Position numbers and translations under genes: made by a program. The notes under the pieces are model-generated. The model was not told where the DNA came from, ran no database searches, and worked only from the letters and a program-made list of their open reading frames with translations. Shown here piece after piece: positions 1-4,934 of a stretch of DNA of 5,718 bases. Each line of letters opens with the position of its first letter. Position 1 is the first letter of the stretch. The stretch is from an uncultured Acetatifactor sp. (lineage in GTDB: Bacteria; Bacillota; Clostridia; Lachnospirales; Lachnospiraceae). Location of the stretch: assembly GCA_910578185.1 (NCBI GenBank), contig CAJTPN010000050.1:1-5718 (forward strand), written 5' to 3'.

Positions 1-1
1 G

Positions 2-181
2 GAAAAATCCATCCACCATTTCAAAGACAGTTTCTGTGTCGCCGGACGTAAGACCCAAAATGAGAAAACACTCCATGCGGATCTGCTGCTTGCCGGGATC
101 ACACAGCTTATCACCGTTATGGTGGCTGACAGGATCCATAAACACCAGTATATCCGCAGCCTGAAGCCCCTGATTGCCTGA
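2..181 (+). pseudogene. C-terminal end of a probable IS4-type DDE transposase (cut by window edge)
   Basis: An open frame enters from the left edge and ends at TGA 179-181, giving 59 residues. The first residues are E-K-S-I-H-H-F-K, which fits the E-x6-K part of the YREK signature of IS4-family transposases. They are followed by K-T-Q-N-E-K and a hydrophobic helix (LLLAGITQLITVMVAD), the usual layout after the last catalytic glutamate in this family. The protein would cut and join the ends of its own insertion sequence. Whether the upstream part is intact cannot be seen. The gene converges on the minus-strand operon that ends at 373. The assignment rests on pattern resemblance only; another DDE family is possible. 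Confidence 0.5.
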
Positions 182-207
182 AGCCGTCCATCCCATACAT
201 TTCCTTT

Positions 208-227
208 GGCAGGTGCATCCACCTGTC
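208..227 (+). terminator. Possible weak terminator hairpin after the transposase
   Basis: GGCAGGTG and CACCTGTC form an 8-bp stem (one G-U pair) around the 4-base loop CATC, 26 bases after the transposase stop. The following TTATTGTG is only moderately T-rich, so termination would be weak. The rest of 228-340 shows nothing I can name; the outer end of the insertion sequence may lie there. Confidence 0.3.
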
Positions 228-342
228 TTATTGTGCTGCCATAAAATCCTGTTTCCTGCTTACACCTCCCTGCCATGCCCCCCTGCCGGGATTTTTGACT
301 ACTGGGCATCCAATTTAGCACTTGTTTCGCAATTACCTAAAT

Positions 343-369
343 AAGGACAGCTACATGAGAGCTGTCCTT
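343..369 (-). terminator. Hairpin ending the minus-strand operon
   Basis: AAGGACAGCT (343-352) and AGCTGTCCTT (360-369) form a perfect 10-bp stem with a 7-base loop, starting 4 bases past the stop codon of the 142-residue gene. Read on the minus strand it is followed by ATTTAGGTAATT, a poor T-tract, so it may act as a weak terminator, a 3'-end stabiliser, or a shared barrier between converging genes. Confidence 0.5.
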
Positions 370-372
370 CGG

Positions 373-801
373 TCAATCCGGTTTCTCGATATTTTGTTGT
401 GCTTTTAGCTCTGCTGCTTTCTTGCTGTCTACAAAATGTGTTGCATACCATTTTTCTATTTCCAAGTCCCCGCTTTTACTGAACCGCAACAGGATGACCG
501 GCTTATGCCCCTGGCCGTTTTTCTTTTTTATACCCCACTGCTTATAATAGCAGAAGGAGGGTTTTATTCCTGTTTTCTGTGCGTACACCCGCATCTGGCG
601 CATAATGAAAGAGAGTTTTCGCAGGTTGACCATGCAGACCCGTTCCAGGTAGTCCACGCGCCCAAACCTCCAGTCCTCATATTTTTGTTTCGGCAGAACA
701 CCAATTTCCATCAGAACATCCACCGGAGCCGCATACCCTCGCCGCTGACATTGGTGATAGACAGCCGAATGTACTTTTCCAATCAGTTCTTTGTCATTCA
801 T
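373..801 (-). CDS. Conserved-type hypothetical protein, partner of the AlbA_2/HTH gene
   Basis: A 142-residue basic soluble protein with no signal peptide or membrane helix. Its ATG (799-801) lies inside the last codons of the upstream gene, giving an 8-base overlap (ATGAATGA). An AGGA lies about 10 bases upstream, so translational coupling is likely. Visible features are a central motif W-R-F-G-R-V-D-Y-L-E-R-V (residues 44-55), a basic helix-rich stretch at about 56-80, and a segment PVILLRFSKSGDLEIEKWYA (101-120) that may form paired strands. I have a general impression that the W-R-F-G-R-x-x-Y-L-E-R-V motif recurs in short uncharacterised bacterial proteins, but I cannot name a family. Coupling to the AlbA_2 gene suggests that the two products work in one stoichiometric system. 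The function is unknown. Confidence 0.8.
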   Translation of the reverse strand: MNDKELIGKVHSAVYHQCQRRGYAAPVDVLMEIGVLPKQKYEDWRFGRVDYLERVCMVNLRKLSFIMRQMRVYAQKTGIKPSFCYYKQWGIKKKNGQGHKPVILLRFSKSGDLEIEKWYATHFVDSKKAAELKAQQNIEKPD

Positions 802-2317
802 TTCCGTGTTCCTTTACAAGATACAGTTTTTGATTTCTGGAACGCACTTTCTCCGGCTCTGAATACTGAACAATTCCTTCTGCCATCAGTTCCTTTAATG
901 CTTTGGACAGGGTGGACGTTACTTTCGTATAACCAAGTTCGGACGCCAGCTCCGAAGTGGAAAGATTTCTGTTTTCTGTCAAAGTGGCCACCACAAGCTC
1001 TTTCAGATCCGTCAGACTGCGGCGTTGCTTTTTCTTTGGGGCAACGGCAGTTTCCGGCATAAGAAAATTCTTATGAATGGGCAGAATCACCGTAAAATAA
1101 GTCCTTTCTTCATCAGTTTCAAATAATGGCATATCCGAACCGTTTGCTTCCATAGCATGGAGAATTGTGGGGATTCCGGTATTGCGTCCCTCCACCAGTT
1201 TCAGCTCTTTTAGAAAATCTCCGATTCTCCGGTTCCGATAACGCCGGGAAATCAGCCGGCGGTTCATCAAATCATCATTACTGATCGTGCGGTCCGGTCC
1301 CGGCAGGCTGGTAATTTCCATCCGTTCCGGCGTGACAGTAACCGTAATCGGTTCCCCGATTTGATAGGACTTGTGGTAGATAGCATTGGACAGGCTTTCT
1401 TCTACCGCCGCATACGGCAGGTTAAAAATGCGTACTGCTTCTGCCTGGTCGGGAAGTTTGATTACTTTTTCCTTGATGATGTAGTTTTTAATATAACTGA
1501 GCGCATCCCGCAGCTGGCGGTCAAGAGGACCCGCAAAAATCTTTTCTGTCATTCCAATGCCAGTCGGGTCGGGTTTATCAACCACCTCTATCCGGGCATA
1601 CGGAAAAAAATCATCCGGGCGCTCATGGAAGAACATCAACCCTACATTCAATGGCCGTTTCCATTCCGAAGGCCCACCAATCAGGCGCATGGAAGCTGCG
1701 GTTTCTGTAACTGGCTGGGTAAGCGAGCGTTCATACAGATCACTCTTTACTGCATAAAGGAATTCCGAAATCAGGCTGGACTTCAAATCCTCTGGCCTGG
1801 CTGCTGGATTTGGGCGGTCATCATAGGGCTGGTTATTTGCCAGCATAAACAGCTCTTTTTCCTCCAGCTGATTTGCCCGGATGCTGTTGGACATTTTGCG
1901 GATATAGTATACCTTTTCTGATTTTGCGGCTTTTTCTGTTGGGAAAGCGACAGGACATTTATAAGGCCGGTCAGCTCCACCCGGTATCCATAAAACGATG
2001 ATCTCTTTTTCTTCATAAGAAGCCTGCTCTACAATCGGAATATAACGCGGCTCAATCAGATTGCATTTTTGCAGCAATTCTTTATTGATCCGGTCAATGG
2101 AACTTTTGTTTAAGCCTTTGACCGGGAGCTTCGGCATTCCGCTTTCTTCCTCAATTCCAATAATGATGTAGCCGCCGCCCCAGTTGTCAATATCATTTGC
2201 GAAAGCACAAATAGAGTGCAAAATTGGTTCAGGATTCCAGTCGCCCTTATATTCAATACGCGCGCTCTCAATCACACGCCGGTTAATTAAATCTGATACA
2301 TTGATTGGCAGTGCCAT
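794..2317 (-). CDS. AlbA_2 (Schlafen-like) / HATPase-like / HTH protein
   Basis: A 507-residue cytoplasmic protein. Residues about 12-155 look like an AlbA_2 (Schlafen-type, AAA_4) domain: E-S-A-R-I-E-Y-K (17-24), then NWGGGYIIIGI (45-55). A middle region follows. Residues about 300-415 resemble the HATPase_c_4 fold found in this protein class: EESLSNAIYHKSY (306-318) matches the N-box pattern, and RNRRIGDFLKEL (361-372) with the GRNTGIPTI stretch (377-385) matches the G-x-G-I loop. Residues about 436-486 form a winged helix-turn-helix (LSTSELASELGYTKVTSTLS). Such proteins are usually called putative transcriptional regulators or ATP-binding proteins, and few have a proven role. The start at 2317 is chosen over the in-frame ATG at 2344 because AGGAGG lies 5 bases before it. 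The gene leads a two-gene operon. The HTH and the repeated leader sequence make autoregulation plausible, and a defence role is only a guess. Confidence 0.88.
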   Translation of the reverse strand: MALPINVSDLINRRVIESARIEYKGDWNPEPILHSICAFANDIDNWGGGYIIIGIEEESGMPKLPVKGLNKSSIDRINKELLQKCNLIEPRYIPIVEQASYEEKEIIVLWIPGGADRPYKCPVAFPTEKAAKSEKVYYIRKMSNSIRANQLEEKELFMLANNQPYDDRPNPAARPEDLKSSLISEFLYAVKSDLYERSLTQPVTETAASMRLIGGPSEWKRPLNVGLMFFHERPDDFFPYARIEVVDKPDPTGIGMTEKIFAGPLDRQLRDALSYIKNYIIKEKVIKLPDQAEAVRIFNLPYAAVEESLSNAIYHKSYQIGEPITVTVTPERMEITSLPGPDRTISNDDLMNRRLISRRYRNRRIGDFLKELKLVEGRNTGIPTILHAMEANGSDMPLFETDEERTYFTVILPIHKNFLMPETAVAPKKKQRRSLTDLKELVVATLTENRNLSTSELASELGYTKVTSTLSKALKELMAEGIVQYSEPEKVRSRNQKLYLVKEHGNE

Positions 2318-2322
2318 AATAA

Positions 2323-2328
2323 CCTCCT
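2323..2328 (-). promoter_or_regulatory. Ribosome binding site that fixes the start of the AlbA_2 gene
   Basis: AGGAGG on the minus strand, 5 bases before the ATG at 2317. An upstream in-frame ATG at 2344 has no comparable site and would place AGGAGG inside the coding region. The dyad GATGT-GGA-ACATC (2333-2345) lies 4 bases further upstream and could pair in the mRNA leader. Confidence 0.85.
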
Positions 2329-2339
2329 GACAGATGTGG

Positions 2340-2388
2340 AACATCCCCCATTAACTTACCCCACTAACATCCCCCATTAACTTACCCC
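2340..2388 (-). repeat. G-rich 13-bp tandem repeats in the leader (candidate operator)
   Basis: A 23-bp sequence occurs twice exactly (2340-2362 and 2366-2388), offset by 26 bp. On the minus strand this resolves into a 13-bp period: TAAGTTAATGGGG (2384-2372), GATGTTAGTGGGG (2371-2359), TAAGTTAATGGGG (2358-2346), then a partial GATGTT. The consensus is (T/G)A(A/T)GTTA(A/G)TGGGG. The array starts at about the predicted transcription start and ends just before the ribosome site. That position suits a repressor-binding array or an RNA-level control element. Binding by the encoded HTH protein is inference. Confidence 0.8.
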
Positions 2389-2391
2389 TTT

Positions 2392-2419
2392 ATTGTATCA
2401 GATATTCTGGCAAAAGCAA
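2392..2419 (-). promoter_or_regulatory. Promoter of the AlbA_2 operon
   Basis: On the minus strand, -35 TTGCTT (2419-2414) and -10 TACAAT (2397-2392) are separated by 16 bp. Transcription would begin near 2385, giving a leader of about 68 bases that contains the 13-bp repeats. The match is good for a sigma-A promoter but is not tested. Confidence 0.6.
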
Positions 2420-2499
2420 GGGATACGAAAAAGATCAAATTAGGAAGTGCTGAAAATGGTCAACAAGGCTTGCACCAATTCGCCCTCATACACAGCGAT

Positions 2500-2672
2500 T
2501 TATCCTGACTTGCTAAAATGCGCTGGTAGTACCAAGCAATAGAACTGACGCATCGCCCGAAGATTACAGACAGTAAAGCCCTTTCCAAACTCAACAGTCA
2601 GCTGTTCAAATAAATAATCCAGAAGTTTTTTCCATACTTGATCCGGTCATTTTCTCCACACGCTTTATAGAA
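2500..2672 (-). pseudogene. Remnant of a DUF1016 / YhcG-type nuclease N-terminal domain
   Basis: Two minus-strand frames join into a DUF1016-like stretch. The first reads FYKACGENDRIKYGKN (about 2672-2625). The second reads DYLFEQLTVEFGKGF followed by TVCNLRAMRQFYC (about 2619-2536) and stops at TAA 2500-2502. The pattern C-G-E-N-D-R...Y-G-K...L..QL..EFGKGF...NLR.MRQFY is typical of the N-terminal domain of these PD-(D/E)XK-linked proteins. The frames would rejoin if the run of six A's (about 2632-2627) had one more A, giving YGKKLLDYL. A third frame (AWYYQRILASQDKSL, about 2536-2492) may continue the homology past another shift. No start or catalytic domain remains. The rest of the gap between the AlbA_2 promoter and istB holds only the terminator described below. 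Confidence 0.6.
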
Positions 2673-2774
2673 CTACATCATGAGTGGTATTTCCACCCAT
2701 GAAACCACACATGACACCATACATGACCTTGCTTTAACGCAAAAACAGGTTATTTTATTGGACTTCCGCAATGC

Positions 2775-2825
2775 AAAAAGAAAAAACGGAGGAAGGCACG
2801 GCGAAGAACGCCGTTCCTCCCTCCG
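2775..2825 (-). terminator. Strong orphan intrinsic terminator facing left
   Basis: CGGAGGAAGGCACGGCG (2787-2803) and CGCCGTTCCTCCCTCCG (2809-2825) pair at 15 of 17 positions around a 5-base loop. On the minus strand the stem is followed by TTTTTTCTTTTT (2786-2775). This is a textbook rho-independent terminator, but no minus-strand gene lies upstream of it: the sequence to its right is the plus-strand istB fragment. It was probably left behind by a lost gene, and it may now shield the AlbA_2 operon from read-through. Confidence 0.7.
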
Positions 2826-2828
2826 CAG

Positions 2829-3341
2829 ATGGAGCAAACTATCCGGTCAGGAGAGCTTAGAAAGCTGGGACCGCCGGGAGTGGGAAAGACGCATCTTGCC
2901 TCAGCCCTTGGGCTTGTAGCTGCAAGACACAGGTTTTCAACCTACTACATCAACTGCCACCAGCTCATTGAACAGCTCAAGAAAGCCCACTTTGAGAACC
3001 GGCTGCCGGACAGGCTCAAAATCCTGTCCAAGTACAGGATGCTTATCATTGGTGAGATTGGATATCTCCCTATGGACATTCAGGGAGCCAACCTGTTTTT
3101 CCAGCTCATCGCAAGGCGGTATGAAAAGACATCCACGGTCTTTACCTCTAACAAGACTTTTTCGCAGTGGAATGAGGTGTTTGCTGATGTCACCATTGCC
3201 TCAGCTATTCTGGATCGTGTTCTGCATCACTGCACAGTAGTCAACGTCAAAGGCGAATCATACAGGCTGAAAGAACGCAAGGAATTCATGCGTCAAAAGC
3301 AGCAGATCGTAAACACACTTTTTGAGCAGGGAAACACTTGA
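2829..3341 (+). pseudogene. istB: 5'-truncated istB (IS21-family helper ATPase)
   Basis: IstB is the AAA+ ATPase that assists the IstA transposase in IS21-family elements and is normally about 250 residues. Here homology starts only at the Walker A motif LGPPGVGKTHLA (residues 13-24 of the 170-codon frame) and runs to the usual end, including SNKTFSQWNEVF (107-118), ILDRVLHHCTVVNVKGESYR (128-147) and LKERKEF (148-154). The N-terminal IstA-interacting region is absent; residues 1-12 resemble nothing in IstB, and the ATG at 2829 has no ribosome site. The Walker B motif reads MLIIGEIGYLP, with Gly75 (GGT, 3051-3053) where IstB has the Mg-binding Asp. No istA is present upstream. The fragment is therefore very unlikely to act. 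The break in homology lies at about 2860-2866. Confidence 0.88.
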
Positions 3342-3378
3342 AAAGGTTACATGGCTCCGCCGAAAAACTACAAAATAT

Positions 3379-3425
3379 AATCGGCGTTTTCTTACATTTT
3401 TAAATCGGCGTTGACAGTTTTGTCA
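3379..3425 (+). mobile_element. Probable right terminal region of the IS21-family element
   Basis: Just after istB, AATCGGCGTT occurs twice (3379-3388, 3403-3412), 24 bp apart. It is followed by TGACA-GTTT-TGTCA (3412-3425). Repeated transposase-binding sites and TG...CA ends are usual for IS21 termini. TTGACA (3411-3416) points outward; IS21 ends are known to carry a -35 box that forms a hybrid promoter at tandem junctions. CGCCGA (3358-3363) and TCGGCG (3381-3386) could also pair into a loose hairpin after istB. The exact end is not certain, and no matching left end is visible in the window. Confidence 0.5.
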
Positions 3426-3476
3426 TACATTACTTTTGATACTAAACGGACATAGAAACAATGCTTTATTTTGATA

Positions 3477-3505
3477 TTGACATATAGTACTATATATGAT
3501 ACTAT
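3477..3505 (+). promoter_or_regulatory. Promoter of hicAB
   Basis: -35 TTGACA (3477-3482), spacer 17 bp, extended -10 TGATACTAT (hexamer TACTAT at 3500-3505). Transcription would start near 3512, leaving a short leader before hicA. The spacer holds palindromic operator-like sequence. Confidence 0.75.
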
Positions 3506-3508
3506 AGT
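3482..3508. promoter_or_regulatory. Palindromic operator candidates for HicB
   Basis: ATATAGTACTATAT (3482-3495) is a perfect 14-bp palindrome inside the promoter spacer. ACTATAGT (3501-3508) is a perfect 8-bp palindrome over the -10. TACTATA recurs at 3488-3494 and 3500-3506, 12 bp apart. Ribbon-helix-helix antitoxins typically bind such paired short sites in their own promoter, so binding by the HicA-HicB complex is a direct inference. Confidence 0.6.
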
Positions 3509-3529
3509 GTGAGAAAGGAGATAATCACA

Positions 3530-3757
3530 GTGCCAAACGTAAAAAAGCTAATTGAAAAAATGAAGCAACAGCCAAATGGAATGCGGCCAGAAGAAATAGA
3601 CAAAGTTTTAGCAGCATACGGCTATATTCCGGCAAGACAAAAAGGAAGCCATAAGCATTATCTGAATAAAGAAACTGGGGATTTGATAACAATAAAACAA
3701 GAAAATCCATTAAAAAAGGCTTATGTCGTAGATGTTCTGAATAGGATAGTGGAATAA
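3530..3757 (+). CDS. hicA: HicA-family toxin (mRNA interferase)
   Basis: A 75-residue protein with the compact double-stranded-RNA-binding-like fold of HicA/YcfA toxins, which cleave mRNA in the cytoplasm and are held inactive by HicB. It shows the full family pattern: a helix MRPEEIDKVLAAYGY (18-32), R-Q-K-G-S-H-K-H-Y (36-44) with the presumed catalytic His41, then LITIKQENPLKKAYVVDVLN (52-71). The start is the GTG at 3530, with AAGGAG 9 bases upstream; the in-frame GTG at 3509 is rejected because it overlaps the -10 region and has no ribosome site. hicB follows after 47 bases in the same direction. Length and catalytic residues are normal, so the toxin is probably active. Confidence 0.92.
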   Translation: MPNVKKLIEKMKQQPNGMRPEEIDKVLAAYGYIPARQKGSHKHYLNKETGDLITIKQENPLKKAYVVDVLNRIVE

Positions 3758-3804
3758 TCCCCTTATCCTGGCATAGCATAACAAGCGGAAAGGAGCAGGA
3801 AAGC

Positions 3805-4149
3805 ATGGAAGTTAAAGATTATATGAAATTGCCCTATACAAGATTAGTACAGGAAATGAACGATGAAAGCGGACACTATTTCTATGGCAGAATTTTGGAA
3901 CTTGACGGATGCCAAAGTACCAGCGATACACTGGAAGGATTATATGAAAGCCTTAATGAAGCATTGGAAGGATATATTGAAATAAAGATAGAAAATAATC
4001 TTCCCGTACCAGTTCCAGAAGCACCAAACAATTACAGCGGCAAATTTGTTGTAAGGATTCCAAAATCTTTGCATCAAAGATTAGCCATTGAAGCGGAAAA
4101 AGAGGGTGTAAGTCTTAATCAGTTGGCATTATACAAATTGGCACTTTAA
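3805..4149 (+). CDS. hicB: HicB-family antitoxin with ribbon-helix-helix domain
   Basis: A 114-residue antitoxin. Residues about 8-66 form the HicB partial RNase H-like fold that covers the toxin (YTRLVQEMNDESGHYFYGRI, 11-30; LDGCQSTSDTLEGLYESLNE, 33-52). Residues 79-113 are an Arc/HicB ribbon-helix-helix DNA-binding domain: strand GKFVVRIP, helix SLHQRLAIEAEKEG, helix SLNQLALYKLA. AGGAG lies 9 bases before the ATG. The toxin-first gene order is usual for HicAB. The complex should both neutralise HicA and repress the promoter at 3477-3505 through the palindromes there. The gene ends 13 bases before a strong terminator. Confidence 0.92.
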   Translation: MEVKDYMKLPYTRLVQEMNDESGHYFYGRILELDGCQSTSDTLEGLYESLNEALEGYIEIKIENNLPVPVPEAPNNYSGKFVVRIPKSLHQRLAIEAEKEGVSLNQLALYKLAL

Positions 4150-4162
4150 TAAATATGCATAT

Positions 4163-4199
4163 AAGGCAGGGGATTAACGCCCTGCCTTTGTTTATTTTT
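4163..4199 (+). terminator. Rho-independent terminator of hicAB
   Basis: AAGGCAGGG (4163-4171) and CCCTGCCTT (4180-4188) form a perfect 9-bp stem with an 8-base loop, followed by TGTTTATTTTT. It lies between hicB and the converging gene at 4214-4564. Confidence 0.88.
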
Positions 4200-4213
4200 A
4201 CAATTAAATTCTG

Positions 4214-4564
4214 TTAATGCAAACCGTTAAGGAAGTAATAAACTGCTGCCCTCTGTGGCACTACATGCTTGAAATACTCGTCCGGGTTTTCTCCAACTTC
4301 TATCAACTCCTGTCTGCATTGCTCTATCCTCTGTAAAAGTTCTTCCCGGTTCTCCCCGGTTATTGCCATTACATCATCTAAAGAGAAATACTCATGCTCA
4401 TTAAATGCAGATGCAAGGCTCATTTTCAAACCGCTGTAGATAGCTTCTAAAGACAAACCATAGTTCTGTATGCCATCATCTATAATCGGCTCTAATTCTG
4501 CTCTGGTAACGCCGTATTTGCCGTAATTCGCAAGCAGATTGTTTATAAGTGTGTCCTTATCCAT
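4214..4564 (-). CDS. Small acidic hypothetical protein of a mobile element
   Basis: A 116-residue soluble acidic protein, predicted mostly helical, with no signal peptide or membrane segment. The start is the ATG at 4564, chosen because GGAGGT (4580-4575) lies 10 bases upstream; the in-frame ATG at 4582 overlaps that ribosome site. Visible features are TLINNLLANYGKYGVTRAEL (5-24), a helical middle, FSLDDVMAITGENREELLQR (60-79), which looks like a small helix-turn-helix or winged-helix unit, and ELIEVGENPDEYFKHVV (86-102). It is the last gene of the minus-strand cluster starting at 5299. I do not recognise the family by name; the context suggests accessory cargo or regulation of an integrative element. 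Confidence 0.75.
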   Translation of the reverse strand: MDKDTLINNLLANYGKYGVTRAELEPIIDDGIQNYGLSLEAIYSGLKMSLASAFNEHEYFSLDDVMAITGENREELLQRIEQCRQELIEVGENPDEYFKHVVPQRAAVYYFLNGLH

Positions 4565-4572
4565 AATATGAT

Positions 4573-4767
4573 CTACCTCCATTTTCCACTTGCATAGCCG
4601 CTAATAATTTCACGCCTTGCCCGCCCATCTACAGGAATAAACTTTTGCGGTGTCCGTCCGATCAGCATTACTTGAGGAATACCTTTATTTCCATAAGGAA
4701 AATAGTGGTAAAGCCAATAAATAGAACTGGCACCGCAAAGGCAGTATTGGAATCGTAGCAATCCCAA
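4573..4767 (-). other. Open frame overlapping the 88-residue gene; possible displaced C-terminus or separate small gene
   Basis: This frame has only a TTG as possible start and no ribosome site, but its stop (TAG, 4575-4573) sits against the GGAGGT of the next gene, the spacing expected of a real gene end. Its last part, IPQVMLIGRTPQKFIPVDGR followed by ARREIISGYASGKWR, looks like a normal soluble protein, unlike the odd hydrophobic end of the overlapping frame. It may be the true C-terminus of the gene starting at 4934 after a frameshift, or the tail of another gene fused by deletion. Function unknown. Confidence 0.35.
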
Positions 4768-4934
4768 ACAAGAAAACCTGTACTTAGATCTTCAACAATA
4801 TATCCAGTATATGGTTCTCCGTTGCAATCTCTCACAACTGCACCATTATACAAATAATGCTGAAAACCTTTGCTTACTTTGTAACCAGCTTCATAGGCTT
4901 TATTTCTGATTGTCCTTAAAGAATATCTTGCCAT
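4668..4934 (-). CDS. Small hypothetical protein, probably frameshifted or truncated at its end
   Basis: An 88-residue frame (from ATG 4934; an ATG at 4946 is also possible) overlapping the end of the upstream gene by 19 bases, so translational coupling is likely. The first 63 residues look like a normal soluble protein: MARYSLRTIRNKAYEAGYKV (1-20), F-Q-H-Y-L-Y-N-G-A-V (24-33), DCNGEPYTGYIVEDLSTGFL (36-55), VWDCYDSN (56-63). From residue 64 it becomes unusually hydrophobic (AFAVPVLFIGFTTIFLMEIK) and stops at 4668, leaving a 103-base gap before the next start, while a second frame stays open across that gap. This suggests a frameshift or deletion near 4670-4745. I do not recognise the family. 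Confidence 0.5.
   Translation of the reverse strand: MARYSLRTIRNKAYEAGYKVSKGFQHYLYNGAVVRDCNGEPYTGYIVEDLSTGFLVWDCYDSNTAFAVPVLFIGFTTIFLMEIKVFLK

Noticed and set aside
436..1062. Long plus-strand open frame of 208 codons
   Set aside because: It is antisense to the coupled operon genes, has no ribosome site, and its translation has no domain-like features.
1361..1921. Plus-strand open frame of 186 codons, and smaller ones nearby
   Set aside because: Fully antisense to the AlbA_2 gene, whose domains are recognisable along this stretch; composition is that of a shadow frame.
2318..2344. Upstream ATG at 2344 as start of the AlbA_2 gene
   Set aside because: The AGGAGG 5 bases before the ATG at 2317 would lie within the coding sequence, and the added nine residues look like translated leader.
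2340..2388. CRISPR-like interpretation of the 23-bp direct repeat
   Set aside because: Only two copies separated by 3 bases, with an internal 13-bp period and no spacers.
2664..2724. Short repeats and dyads such as GTGG-TATTT-CCAC and ACATGAC repeated near 2709-2727
   Set aside because: Arms are too short and the copies too degenerate to call a repeat or an attachment site.
2680..2919. Plus-strand open frame of 79 codons
   Set aside because: It runs across the terminator hairpin and out of frame into istB; no ribosome site and highly charged random composition.
3509..3529. Upstream GTG start for hicA at 3509
   Set aside because: It directly adjoins the -10 element and would precede the expected transcription start; AAGGAG supports the GTG at 3530.
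3525..3806. Minus-strand frame opposite hicA
   Set aside because: Antisense shadow of a clear HicA toxin with its catalytic motif.
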